A DNA stretch of 64,000 nt, taken from assembly GCA_002633025.1 (NCBI GenBank), contig NMRB01000606.1:219544-283543 (forward strand), read 5' to 3'. This stretch comes from Notospermus geniculatus. Lineage: Eukaryota > Nemertea > Pilidiophora > Heteronemertea > Lineidae. This document shows positions 19,683 to 29,629 of the stretch, piece by piece. Each line of letters begins with the position of its first letter. Positions within the stretch are counted from its first letter, which is position 1. The position numbers were made by a program, and so were the translations under genes. A model generated the notes under the pieces. The model worked only from the letters and a program-made list of their open reading frames with translations. It did not search any database and was not told the origin of the DNA.

Positions 19683-21005
19683 TCAATAGCCCATTTTGAA
19701 AAGTGGGATATTATCCATACAGAGGATAAATTTTGCCATTCTGCGTTTCATCAGGCCGACGTGTTCATCACAATCGCAGCCAGCGTGTCCTTTGCGTAGA
19801 AAATATTGTCTTATCAAAGAAACGGCTCGAAACACGTGACACTCTGTTAATTCGTCAAAGGTATTTTGATTGAAAACCATGTCTTCCATCAAACCATTCT
19901 TCTGTTGCTGCTGCCGATTGGCGTTTGTGACACCACTGCCACAGTTTAATTCCACTTTATCCTTTGCCATCTGTTTTAGCATCTCGCTCTCCTGAGAATG
20001 AAAAATCATACAACATTCGCATATGTACCTTTCCCTCTGTTCCCTGTCATCTATAAGACCCAATGTCGTAAAATGCAGTTTACAGCATCCGCATATACGG
20101 GGGTCATAGACAGATTGTATATGACTCGCACTGTTTGCACCTGGTTCAATCAGACCCCTTTCCTGGTCTGCATCCTCTTCTGACGCCGACACCAACAATT
20201 CGCCTTGAAAATCTTCCGGTACCACCACATAACTGCACATATCTGCGTGATATGTAAAAATCTTATTCAAACACTCATCGCCATAGACCACAGTAAAATT
20301 ATCAATATTTTCATTTTCATCAGTGTGTCCATGTTGGGAAGCTGTTGGCTTGTAATCTATCTGCTTATCAATGTCAAACAAGCATGAATCTATATGTCGC
20401 GTTATGGAACACGTATAGATCTGTCTCAGGTAATCGGCGATAATTTTACTATTAGCCATGGGATGATTTTTGGCTGGTGGATGATAAAGTTCCTTGTCGA
20501 AGAGCAAATTAGTAGCAAAAAAATCATCTTCCCATTCGGTGAGCATCAAGGTGGAAATTCTATTACCCGCTTTATTTTCACGAGTTAAATTTTCCAAATA
20601 CGCAGTATATGCATCGCGATATCTTTTAAAAGCTCTCCAAGTTGATCGAAATAAACACCTGCCGATAACAGACAAAACAGAACATCCGCCTCCTGCTGCA
20701 TCTTTCTGTCTCGCAAAACCACTTACGTCATTTGCGTGAGCATATAGGCTGCACACTATATCTTCATAATCTTCATTCAATTCCTCTTCTTGGTGTCCCA
20801 CAACCGTGTTGATATAAAAATCAATCCTTCTTATCAATTCGGAATAATTGTCCTCTGAATTTTCTCTACCCACCACCGCAGCGTTATAAAAAAACATTTG
20901 GGGAGATATGGTGGAGACAACGTGAATTTGGTGTAATTTTTGTGTCCATTTGTCGAGATACCAATTATTAGCCGACCTAAATACCTGTTCTAAATTTTCA
21001 GACAT
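19683..21005 (-). CDS. Cys-rich viral protein, 440 residues
   Basis: I place the start at the ATG at 21005 (MSENLEQVF), since the extra upstream codons of the open frame are the antisense of the neighbouring gene. The N-terminal ~270 residues are helical. Then come cysteine clusters CGCC (~320), CECC (~345), CGSG and CDCDEH (~415) that could bind zinc, followed by a short hydrophobic C-terminus. Cys-rich proteins of this size exist among herpesvirus DNA-packaging proteins, but I see no specific signature and leave it unassigned. Its start codon overlaps the start codon of the divergent gene at 21004 within the palindrome CATG. Confidence 0.65.
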   Translation of the reverse strand: MSENLEQVFRSANNWYLDKWTQKLHQIHVVSTISPQMFFYNAAVVGRENSEDNYSELIRRIDFYINTVVGHQEEELNEDYEDIVCSLYAHANDVSGFARQKDAAGGGCSVLSVIGRCLFRSTWRAFKRYRDAYTAYLENLTRENKAGNRISTLMLTEWEDDFFATNLLFDKELYHPPAKNHPMANSKIIADYLRQIYTCSITRHIDSCLFDIDKQIDYKPTASQHGHTDENENIDNFTVVYGDECLNKIFTYHADMCSYVVVPEDFQGELLVSASEEDADQERGLIEPGANSASHIQSVYDPRICGCCKLHFTTLGLIDDREQRERYICECCMIFHSQESEMLKQMAKDKVELNCGSGVTNANRQQQQKNGLMEDMVFNQNTFDELTECHVFRAVSLIRQYFLRKGHAGCDCDEHVGLMKRRMAKFILCMDNIPLFKMGY

Positions 21006-22116
21006 GTCCCCGACCGACAACAACACCAGCAAGAGAGATGGCAATGACAATGCGGCATTTACTGGGTGTGCCGAGGAAGCGGAAGAATTAGCAACAGATG
21101 AGAAGCTGGTGCTCCTAAATGATGAAAAAACCGAATACGTTGCCAATGCAATCTTACAGATCGATCTTGGCAATGCCTCTGTTTACCCCGAGCAACAACA
21201 CCACCAATATACCGAGGACATCGAACACGAATTGCTTCTACCTACGGAAAAGGAATCGAATGCGTTTAGGAACACATTGGCGAAACTTCAAAAACAGCGC
21301 ATACACATTATTTCGTCAGATGGTGTCGACCGGAATGCAAAGGGCGCAGAAGCTATCGAAAACTGTTTCAATACGAGTTTCACAACCAAACCGAACAGAT
21401 TTCGTTTTATTGACTTCTTCATTTACGCATTTCTTGGCATTTCCGCGGGTCATGTTCAATTGTTATCAACACTTGAACACATGTGCTCATACTGGTGGGA
21501 GATGCAAGAAAAATCAAACACAACCATCACCACCACCACTACCACCCTCAAAACTGCGACCACCAATACTCTGCCCTCTTACGAGAATGTATATGATGTA
21601 CCTTTTTTCGAATTGGGTCAAATCTGTACCTTCGGTGCTCTGTTCCTTGTTGTTATGGCGATAAAACAGCTAAGGAGAAACACTCATGGTGAAATAAGTT
21701 CATACGAATTTTTCATCCGACTGTTAAGTGTATTACTGCACTCCATCCAAGCAGCTTTTTGCGTGATCTTGTTAGTTAAGAACGGATATCTACTGAAATA
21801 TGCCATCGTGATCATCGGAAACATGGGACTTCTGGCAACTTGTCTTTTGATCATTCAACACAACTGCAAGGCTGTCATTCCACCGATTGCTCTAACTTAC
21901 ACGTTTTTTTATTTATCAGCCTGTGCGATCTACAGAAAACTCGGTGTCTATCTGTTTCTGAAAGGACTTGTAACCGTGGCCTCTGTATTGTGGCTTTCGG
22001 TATTTGGACTTGCTAGTGCATTTGTGTGCATCATGATTTTGTGTGTATACGGCAAAAGCTACCATGATCTCTGCCCGAATAAGATGTGTTCTGCTTCTGT
22101 ACAATTTTCGATATGA
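21004..22116 (+). CDS. Seven-span viral membrane protein
   Basis: The 370-residue product has a polar, acidic N-terminal region of ~130 residues with no signal peptide. A first membrane span (~134-154) is followed by an external-looking loop with Cys, an N-x-T site and a run of Thr suited to O-glycosylation. Six further hydrophobic spans lie at ~204-223, 235-258, 262-285, 294-312, 316-332 and 335-350, then a short Cys-containing tail. Likely a viral envelope or host-membrane protein. A receptor-like or gM-like role is conceivable for a multi-span herpesvirus protein, but no diagnostic motif is seen. The start could also be at 20950 in the same frame; 21004 is preferred because it leaves the divergent gene's coding region intact. 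AATAAA follows at 22124. Confidence 0.7.
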   Translation: MSPTDNNTSKRDGNDNAAFTGCAEEAEELATDEKLVLLNDEKTEYVANAILQIDLGNASVYPEQQHHQYTEDIEHELLLPTEKESNAFRNTLAKLQKQRIHIISSDGVDRNAKGAEAIENCFNTSFTTKPNRFRFIDFFIYAFLGISAGHVQLLSTLEHMCSYWWEMQEKSNTTITTTTTTLKTATTNTLPSYENVYDVPFFELGQICTFGALFLVVMAIKQLRRNTHGEISSYEFFIRLLSVLLHSIQAAFCVILLVKNGYLLKYAIVIIGNMGLLATCLLIIQHNCKAVIPPIALTYTFFYLSACAIYRKLGVYLFLKGLVTVASVLWLSVFGLASAFVCIMILCVYGKSYHDLCPNKMCSASVQFSI

Positions 22117-22180
22117 TATGAACCAATAAAAAGCATGAAATAAGAAAATTCGAAAAAATTATCATTTTATTTTTTTGCTC

Positions 22181-22288
22181 AAAAATTTAAGTCCAAATGT
22201 ACACGATTCATAACTTCCGTTTCATGAAATGCATTTATAACCCGGAAGTTATGATTTGTGTATAAATGGGCTTAGAAAATTTTTCGCA
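22181..22288. promoter_or_regulatory. Palindromic intergenic element with ETS-type core
   Basis: Two arms of ~40 bp face each other. The inner 11 bases CATAACTTCCG (22209-22219) and CGGAAGTTATG (22243-22253) pair perfectly; the outer parts carry AATTTAAGTCCA and TGGGCTTAGAAAATT. The left arm matches the modules at ~2226-2276 and ~34254-34298. It may act as a bidirectional terminator, promoter or replication element. Confidence 0.65.
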
Positions 22289-22933
22289 AGTCTCTATGGT
22301 GATAAAGTACGCCTCTCCGTATGTAGTGTACGATACACTAAGTTTGAATCAACCCCAAAATTGCAGCCCAGTGGGGGGGGGGGGGGGTCATNCCGGTACT
22401 GAGCTCTGTCAATCTGTGCCCGCGTGATCATCATCATCATCATCCCTTTGGCCGTAATTATTCTCTCGCTGGCCCAGTGTTACGGCGTTCCATGTTGTCG
22501 CTTTGCTCCACTTGTCAGGAGGTGAAACCGTCTGACCTCGCGTTGGAGATTGCCTTTCCCGGTGTGAGCGTAGATGAAAGCCCCACCCAGGCATCAAAGT
22601 CCGGTCTTCGAGACATGACCCCTCGGCATGCTATTGTTTGGAGCTTGGAGAATTATACATATCCTGAAATAGCCCCAGATTTGTTTCATTCATATTTCGC
22701 GCCAATTACGTCATCATCACGGCGTGGTAACAAGAGTGGCCGTTAGATGTCGCGGCGTAATGTCGTAAATTACAACTTTACTCAGGAATTTGATAATAAA
22801 CAAATATATAGCTCGTCATTTTATGACTGTTGTGGTGTATTAGCTTAGATTATGGGTAGATCGTAATTTGGAATGTATTTTACAACCAATTTACGACATC
22901 ACGCACGGGAGGAATTGCGCGCAGACCGGCAAG
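22289..22933. other. Viral to host transition with assembly gap
   Basis: Viral-type sequence fades after ~22300. A 14-base G run and a single N (22392) mark a weak point of the assembly. From ~22400 on the sequence looks host-like, with a (ATC)n tract at 22427-22445. The exact junction cannot be read because it coincides with the low-quality run. Confidence 0.5.
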
Positions 22934-24027
22934 ATGGCGCCAAATTCATGTACTGTGTCTGATGTTTCTGGGGTTCGAAGTCGAAATTTCCCCCTTCCTC
23001 GCCGTCATTATGATTTGCGACCCTCTCCGAAAAGAAGCCAACGTTATTGTGTCGATGTAGGAGAACTTCCACAATCCACTAACAGACGGAGGCTCAAAAA
23101 GAATCAAAGAAAAGACGGCTACTTCCCGATTGAAATTAAGGACTATGATTTTGACACACACAAGTAAGTAGGTAGGTAGGCCTATGTACATGATGTACGT
23201 AGGCCCTAGGCCTACATCTACCTGTACACACACACCAAAGCATTGCATGCACTGCCACTGCTGCACAGCAGAAGTCAAAACAACTAGGCTACCGGTACCC
23301 GCTTGCGTTAGCCTATAGGCCTAGGCCTAGGCCTAGGCATGATAGGGTAGCATGGCAAATGGTTTGTTACAACCCCGAAACGATGGCAAATGTAGGCCTA
23401 GGCCTAGGCCCTAGGCACGGTCAATGCAATGCAGGCACTCCCATGTGAATTGTGTTTTTATTTCATTTCAGGTACTGTGTTCACTGGGTCGGATATAGTG
23501 TATCAAGTGACAGCTGGGTTCATCAAGATCTTGTGAAGAAGATACGCGTTCCCCACCATCGACACCAGCATGAACAGTACCCTTTTGTTGCTGAGGTAGC
23601 TGAACAGATCCAGCTTCGTCTAAGTGTTGGAAGAACAGAAAACTGCAAGGTGGATATCGATGTCAGGTGTTCAGCAGAAGAGTTCGATGCGGTCCTTCGA
23701 GATCAACTGGTGTGTCTTGGCCCAAGGGTAATGGGCAGAGGAAGGAAAGCCAATTACAACATCTACAGGGCACACAATTTTGCCAGTTTGGTGACTGTTT
23801 TCGGAAAGGACTGGTTTATTCGAGTTGTGAACAGTGATGGTGATCATTGCATCATTGTAGAGGAGAGCCTGCGTTTTTGGTTGTACGAACCAAGGTCGAT
23901 CAAACGCAGGAGAGCTGATGGGGTTTTCTCATCATCGGATGACCTTCCCCGGGCATCCAGGTTGCACGTATCGTTTGTGAAGAGGCGCGGCAATCGATAC
24001 ACCATGGGAGATCATGGCGTCGAATAA
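22934..24027 (+). CDS. Host chromo-barrel-like gene, two exons
   Basis: Exon 1 (22934-23163) begins in AAGATGGCGCC, a YY1-like start context. It ends at a GTAAGT donor. Exon 2 (23472-24027) begins after TTTCATTTCAG, and the phases agree (2 to 1). The joined frame of ~262 residues has a basic N-terminus, then at the exon join a segment with VHWVGY and SWVHQDLV that follows the Tudor-knot/chromo-barrel pattern (hHYxGW...DEWV), and a C-terminal domain of ~150 residues. The barrel is weaker than that of its paralog at 52899-54139, the DE pair being replaced. Such domains bind methyl-lysine or nucleic acid in chromatin proteins. The gene is host-type (spliced) yet lies between viral blocks. Its intron holds TAGGCC repeats. 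Confidence 0.75.
23200..23415. repeat. TAGGCC-rich palindromic tracts in intron
   Basis: Runs of TAGGCCTAGGCC occur at 23200-23220, 23318-23335 and 23394-23415 within the intron of the host chromo-barrel-like gene. They look like a simple host satellite sequence. Confidence 0.8.
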
Positions 24028-25201
24028 AAATCAGCCAGCAGTTGTACATCTGAAGATTTACAAGTTCCGGTAAGTATTTTGTACCAGGCCAAGAAAGTAC
24101 TTGTGTCATTGTAAAGGCAATCATGTTGATTGATCTATTAACTAAACTTGCCAATTCCGATAGTGTTTTAGGCCCTTGAATATGATTTTACTTTACGGTA
24201 CTTTGACAATCAAAGTCTCGCAAAAGGTATTAAAATTTAATTTTAACAAATCTGACCCTTCAGTGACATGAGTGAGGCAAGTGTCATTGGCTATGTATCA
24301 TATAGACTAGCAAATTATTATTTTACTTGAAACTTAACACAAGGATGTGTAATACAATGCACTCCAGATTTCAAGTGAAGCATTTTGCTAGCCTTCAATT
24401 GAGTATCACCCAAGGTGAATCACATTTTAAGACTTTTTTGTTCTTTTCAGATCATTCTTGCTGCAGAAACTGAAAGAAAAGAATTGTTTGAATGCCCCGT
24501 TAACTCGACCTCGTGTGCTGGAAATATTCCAAGAAATTTGTGACGAGAAATGTGTGAAAATTGAAAGATCTGATTCAAATGTACATAATTTGAAGAACTC
24601 TCTTAATCGTGTAAAGACAGCATTTCTTAAGGCTAAAGCAAAAGGAGGACTTTCTCGTCAGAAAGTTGAAGAATCGCTGGTAGCAAAAGGAGTTGGAGGT
24701 GGTCCACCCCCATATTGGAAATGGACAGTCCCATTTGATGTGCAACACGGTCAACTTCTTGATGAGTTGGAAGCGAAATCACAAAAAGTGTATTCCCTTC
24801 AGCAAACCAATAGCAAATTGAACAAAAAGTTGTCCTCACTTCAACATCTGAAAGCTGCTGAACTGTTGCTCAAATCCAAAATCAGAAAAAAGTTTGTGTC
24901 TCTGTCTCGTGTTCAAAAGTGGCGACTTAAACAACGTTTGGTGTCAGTGTGCAAACAAAAATTGAATTTCACCAAATCATTTGGACTGAGGCCAAAATCG
25001 GTGTCTTTCATAAATACATCACCATCGAAAAATGCAAGTGATGGTGGTAATGAAATTCGTTTGCCTTTGGTTGAAGAAAAAGACAGCAATGGGATACAGG
25101 TCAGCAGCCTAAATGTAGTAGAGAGGACAAAAGAACAGAAACCCTGTATATATGTGATAAGTTCAACATCCCTGTTGAGGCATATCATGAACTTGCAATG
25201 A
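24014..25201 (+). CDS. Host spliced gene, coiled-coil protein, unrecognised
   Basis: An ATG at 24014 lies inside the last 14 bases of the preceding gene, in another frame. The 56-base first exon ends at a GTAAGT donor (24070). The second exon starts at 24451 after TTCTTTTCAG with agreeing phase. The joined frame gives a basic, helical protein of ~269 residues with a coiled coil (~105-150 of exon 2) and a glycine turn VGGGPPPYWKW. In the -1 frame the protein-like reading continues past ~25090 (KFNIPVEAYHELAM, LPRVHNIRKERGILN), so the gene is either frameshifted there or spliced. I recognise no named family. A later exon may be at 25470-25694. Confidence 0.6.
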
Positions 25202-25469
25202 CACATTCCTCATTGCCCAGAGTTCATAATATCCGGAAAGAAAGAGGTATTCTCAATAGTAAATGTTTTGTACATGTAATTCCTGGTACTAGAACCAAAT
25301 ACCAGGTGTTGACCACTTCCAAGATGGAGATAGTACGGTACAGGTACTACCGGTACTACTGATGTAATCATTTTTCCATGCAATCTTGGGCCTTACTCGT
25401 GGTACATGATATGTATCATTATGTCAATTGTTTTGCAGTGATAATTATAAGCATTATTTTACTCTACAG

Positions 25470-25694
25470 GTTTGTCAATCGTGTTCATTAGCACCACCAC
25501 CATCACCACCAGCATCAGAGGTGGCTGTTGATGTTGATATTGAGAATGGCAGTAATGTGTCTTTGACGATGGAGTCAGATACAAGTGGAGCCAGTTCCAG
25601 CACTAGGATAACCAGTCAACGATGCCAGCGTCCACTTTCACAAGTAGCCAAGCGTATTATTATGATTAAATTAGAGTGCTACATTAATGTGTAA
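25470..25694 (+). CDS. Possible 3' exon of the preceding host gene
   Basis: After ACTCTACAG at 25461-25469 the frame is open for 75 codons to a TAA. It begins VCQSCSLAPPP, is Ser/Thr-rich and acidic in the middle, and ends in a basic segment. It fits a terminal exon of the gene at 24014, but the matching donor is not clear. Confidence 0.4.
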   Translation, partial: VCQSCSLAPPPSPPASEVAVDVDIENGSNVSLTMESDTSGASSSTRITSQRCQRPLSQVAKRIIMIKLECYINV

Positions 25695-26415
25695 ACATTT
25701 TCTAAGCACTTTACATAAGAATTGATGTAGACAGACATATAATCATTCACGCAATTAGCCACTGTAAACTAATTGGACGACAGATGAGCTACGGGGATGA
25801 TGTTTATGAGCACGGAGTGCGCTATTGTATAGGCGCACCCTCTTCAGAAAGAAGACAGTCCGTCTCAGATAATTCCTCCAAGGTCGCAGTATCATGCTGT
25901 GCCAGTGACCTACCACAGGCTGATAAACAGGTCTACACTGTAGGATTGATGTCAACATAAGCCTACCACGAATCTGGGTCATCTCTTGGCATTGTGACGC
26001 TGATTGAAAGGTTCGGCAAGCTCCGGCAATTTCCGTGAGTTTCACATGGACACAAATTCCTGACAAAAATTGCTTCAAAGTTCACCTTCTCGGCAAATGT
26101 TTGGACTGAGAATTGGTCATTTTGTGTATAGAATCGTAGTGAAAGGTTTGGCAAAGTTTCACCAGTGGCAACATGTAAGGTGGCCGTGATTTCCTTGGAA
26201 CTCTATAGATTTAGTAGTATAGAAGAAGAAGATATGCTTTTGTGGCAATCCTAGACATTCTGTACGCCCAGTTGTACAAAAAGTGATTTGAAATGGACTC
26301 AAAAAATCAAGAAGACACCATATCCTGAAAATAATCGGTACCTATTTATTTATGAACACTTGCGATAATTGTCTGACTGTAATTTATTTTGTGTGTGTGT
26401 GTGTGTTACTGTCAC
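25695..26415. other. Non-coding stretch, host-like
   Basis: Nothing convincing is coded here. A (GT)n run lies at 26390-26405. The sequence resembles neither the viral repeats nor the known elements nearby. Confidence 0.5.
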
Positions 26416-26809
26416 TAATATTAGGCCATAGAGAATTAGCGGAATCAGCGGATCTAGCGGATTTGGCGGATTCTGTATAAAATTAAATAAAATTTAATAA
26501 GAAATGGAAATTGATTAAAAAATAAAATTTTTCAAGTGTTCTGTACGCCACACAGATTATAAAGGACGGGGAAAGTAGCTTTTAGAGTCGATAACCCAAA
26601 GAGGGCAACGAAAATGGTTTACAGGAATAGTTTGGCCAGTTGCCGTGCGCGATGCTGTTGCAGCTTTTCCTTTATAACCTGCGCGACACATAGAACACTT
26701 GAAAAATTATATTACTTAATTAATTTTCATTTATTAGTAAATTTTATACAGAATCCGCTAAATCCGCCAGATCCGCTGATTCCGCTAATTCTCCATGGCC
26801 CTAATATTA
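26416..26809. mobile_element. 394 bp MITE with ~70 bp inverted repeats
   Basis: The ends read TAATATTAGG-CCATAGAGAATTAGCGGAATC and the inverse of TAATATTAGGGCCATGGAGAATTAGC, with over 90% pairing for ~70 bp. Each arm contains four AGCGGAT-type units. There is no coding capacity. It lies 14 bases from the stop codon of the viral gene that ends at 26824. Confidence 0.9.
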
Positions 26810-26823
26810 TTACACTATAACAA

Positions 26824-29604
26824 CTAGACCCGTATATTCGTGGTCAAACTGTGATTGTGAGCCAGCATTTGAACACGTCGTTGTTCGAGTGTTGGCAACT
26901 TGTTGTTATTCTCCAACAAGGTCTCCAATGCGTGAATGGTGTAAGGAACGTTACACGTGTGTAGCGGTTTTTCCAAAGAGTCCATTTGGAACACGTCCGA
27001 TTCCAACATGGTTTTCCTGGTGTTGGCTTTGCATAATATATTCGTGGATGTATTAACGTGCCCGTGTAAGGTGATGCACATCTTCTGATCGTCCGTGTGC
27101 GAAATTAACATCGTGTCATCCTTGCTCAACCCCGTGGTGTTACTAACTGCCAATTCTATGCGTCCTTGGTACACCTTTTCGAACATATCATAGAGAAGGC
27201 TCTTGTACTTAGAGCTGTACCAATTCTTGTAGATTTCGCTAAGTCCGTTTTCTATGGTCACGTGTGCGTCATCTAACCCGGCAGTGTAAATGAATGGTTG
27301 TGGATTATTTAAGTGTGCGTTGATAAAATCGCCACCACTTGGTCGACTCCCGCCACTCGTCACACCCAATGCGATTTCTCTAAGTCCGACTTGGCGCTTG
27401 CTGGCCGATTTGCCATTGGTGGCGTGGTTGAAACTCTTCCACTTGACGTTGTGATTTGAAAGACCGCATCCCGAACCGACCATTTGCATTTCCTCTTTGC
27501 TCATCTTCACCGCGTCGTTCAACACCCAAGCCATGCCCTTTGACATGGAGAGCGTGCAGAAAATACACGATGGTCTGGCAGAGTGTAGAAATTCCAAAGG
27601 GGAATTGCAAAAATAGGGCGTGTGTTGGTCTTTCGAAGTGGTAGACGGCGCAGAAGACGTAGAGGTAGTTGTCATGTAGTGTAGTCGCACTAAGAATGTC
27701 GCAGTTGATGCGGTGTCTTCTCTTTTCCTCATGTTTTCACGACGTAGTTCACGCGTCAAGTCGATGTGGCGAGTCATAGATGTTGATAATGATGACGACG
27801 ATGGTGGTGTATTCAATATATTAATTGTATTATTATTATCACTGTTACAAGATAGAGAGTTGTTGTTATTTCTGTTTATTGAGTTGAACCCGGAGTTTAA
27901 TCGCATACTTAGTATCCTGTCTTTTGTATTAACCACAACACCTTTGCTCCTAGCCGAGTTCGAAGAGTGAGATGAAGATGAGTGGGATGGGGATTCGGGA
28001 ATATCCTTTGCGCCACAACCTAGATTTTCTGCACGAGAATTTGAAGCCAAGTCTAAGTCACCTGTGTCGCTGTCACTGTCATCGCTGTTGTATGAAAATA
28101 AATCTGCAATGCCACCGTCTTCGGAATCTGCAGCGTCTGCAGTATCTGCGGTATGGTCTCTCTCCCCTTGCCTCAGAGCTTTTCGTTTTCGCTTTTTCCC
28201 CCTGCTCCTCCGACTGTTTAATAATTCACCACCAGCTCCACCACAGTCACCACCTCCCACATTCGAAGACATTAAATCTCGCCTCATATTACTCAAGTGC
28301 GAGTGTCTAGCCGCCTCCAATACCGTGGCAACTGTAACTGTGGCGTTAGATGAACCACCAGTGCCTTCGTCGTCGTGAACTGACACCAAACTTTTTCCGC
28401 CACTCGCCATGACCGCCCTCTCGTACTTGCAATGTAGTTTAGGGTCATAATGTGTTTTTATCTTGTGCACGCCGGGTAGATTATCGGATTTCTTTGCAGT
28501 TTCCTTGTGAAAGTTAACATAACCCATGTTCACAATTTCATCCCTCTCCACTTCATCTTCGGGGACGTGGCCGTGTTGTCTACGGTATTCCTTTAACACT
28601 TTGTCCTCTACCCAATCGTCGTCAATGAGGTGGCGATAATCGGGCAAGCTATTCTGCTCAGCAGAAATAAACAAAGTGCCCGGGTTACCGTATACACACG
28701 AATTTCGATTTTCTACATGCGTGCACTTGTTATTTTCGCTGGTGGCCATTCTGCAGATATTTTTCAAAAGCGTGTCTGGATTAGTGATGCTGATCAACTC
28801 GTTATCGTGGAGATCGTCTTTTCCCCACAGATATTTGGTCGATTTCATGTAGCAATTGAACTTGGCTTGTTTGTGAGCCTGGTTTCTTTTTTTGTTGATT
28901 CTATTGGCCCTGTCTTGTCGCATTCTAGCGATCTCATCGTTATCGAGCTTATTGCCGGTTTGAACTAGACGCTTCTTTGTCAAATATCTGTCGGTGTACA
29001 TGTGCATTGCCGCCACGCTCTGTCTCATGTGTTTGTCGAGATCGAGCATTTCGGCGTGTTTCCCGTCTAAGCCGTGAGTGTTTTCGAATGCACCGTCTTC
29101 TGATTTACACCGACCCATGAACACGTGGATTAGAAGCGAAATGCAATTAACGCCGTAGGTAACATCGTCTAGGAAATTCGACAAGTCTTTGGTTTTTTTA
29201 TCCAGAGACTTCTCCCACGCCGTGTATTCGGTTTTACTGAGTTTTTTCTTCGTCTCCTGCTCCATGCGAGCGATGAGCGACTGCATTTGTTTTCGCATAA
29301 AGTGCCAAGATATTAAGTGTCCAACGGGGTTCTCGGTGAGTCCGATACTGAATCGATTTATCACAAAAATACATTTGGAACACTCCTTGACAAGCCATAG
29401 TTCCTTAGGATATCTGTTGCGAATTTTCACGAAGGCTGTGCACAAAGTACAGTTAGTGAGAGACTCCAGAGGCTCGCTCATCCACTGCCTATAGCACTTT
29501 TCGAGTATCGTGAATGTTTGTAGCTGAGAGGCAGCAGAGCCTCCTATCATAGAGATAATATATTCGTGAGGGGTGGGAATATCTGGTGATATTCGCTGCG
29601 GCAT
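26824..29604 (-). CDS. Large CxxC viral protein, 926 residues (packaging-like, unassigned)
   Basis: I choose the ATG at 29604 (MPQRISPDI) because the upstream part of the open frame is antisense to the divergent gene starting 26 bp away. The N-terminal ~400 residues are helical and carry two paired cysteines, C52xxC55 and C75xxC78, fit for zinc. A long Ser/Gly/Asp-rich, low-complexity middle (~430-640) includes KKRKRK, a nuclear signal. The C-terminal ~280 residues are compact and hold another CxxC (~680). Two folded halves with CxxC pairs joined by a disordered linker recall herpesvirus DNA-cleavage and packaging proteins, but no Walker box is present and the match is only in style. The product probably acts in the nucleus. 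Confidence 0.6.
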   Translation of the reverse strand: MPQRISPDIPTPHEYIISMIGGSAASQLQTFTILEKCYRQWMSEPLESLTNCTLCTAFVKIRNRYPKELWLVKECSKCIFVINRFSIGLTENPVGHLISWHFMRKQMQSLIARMEQETKKKLSKTEYTAWEKSLDKKTKDLSNFLDDVTYGVNCISLLIHVFMGRCKSEDGAFENTHGLDGKHAEMLDLDKHMRQSVAAMHMYTDRYLTKKRLVQTGNKLDNDEIARMRQDRANRINKKRNQAHKQAKFNCYMKSTKYLWGKDDLHDNELISITNPDTLLKNICRMATSENNKCTHVENRNSCVYGNPGTLFISAEQNSLPDYRHLIDDDWVEDKVLKEYRRQHGHVPEDEVERDEIVNMGYVNFHKETAKKSDNLPGVHKIKTHYDPKLHCKYERAVMASGGKSLVSVHDDEGTGGSSNATVTVATVLEAARHSHLSNMRRDLMSSNVGGGDCGGAGGELLNSRRSRGKKRKRKALRQGERDHTADTADAADSEDGGIADLFSYNSDDSDSDTGDLDLASNSRAENLGCGAKDIPESPSHSSSSHSSNSARSKGVVVNTKDRILSMRLNSGFNSINRNNNNSLSCNSDNNNTINILNTPPSSSSLSTSMTRHIDLTRELRRENMRKREDTASTATFLVRLHYMTTTSTSSAPSTTSKDQHTPYFCNSPLEFLHSARPSCIFCTLSMSKGMAWVLNDAVKMSKEEMQMVGSGCGLSNHNVKWKSFNHATNGKSASKRQVGLREIALGVTSGGSRPSGGDFINAHLNNPQPFIYTAGLDDAHVTIENGLSEIYKNWYSSKYKSLLYDMFEKVYQGRIELAVSNTTGLSKDDTMLISHTDDQKMCITLHGHVNTSTNILCKANTRKTMLESDVFQMDSLEKPLHTCNVPYTIHALETLLENNNKLPTLEQRRVQMLAHNHSLTTNIRV

Positions 29605-29629
29605 CTTGGGAGCTGGTGAGAAGTCTGAA

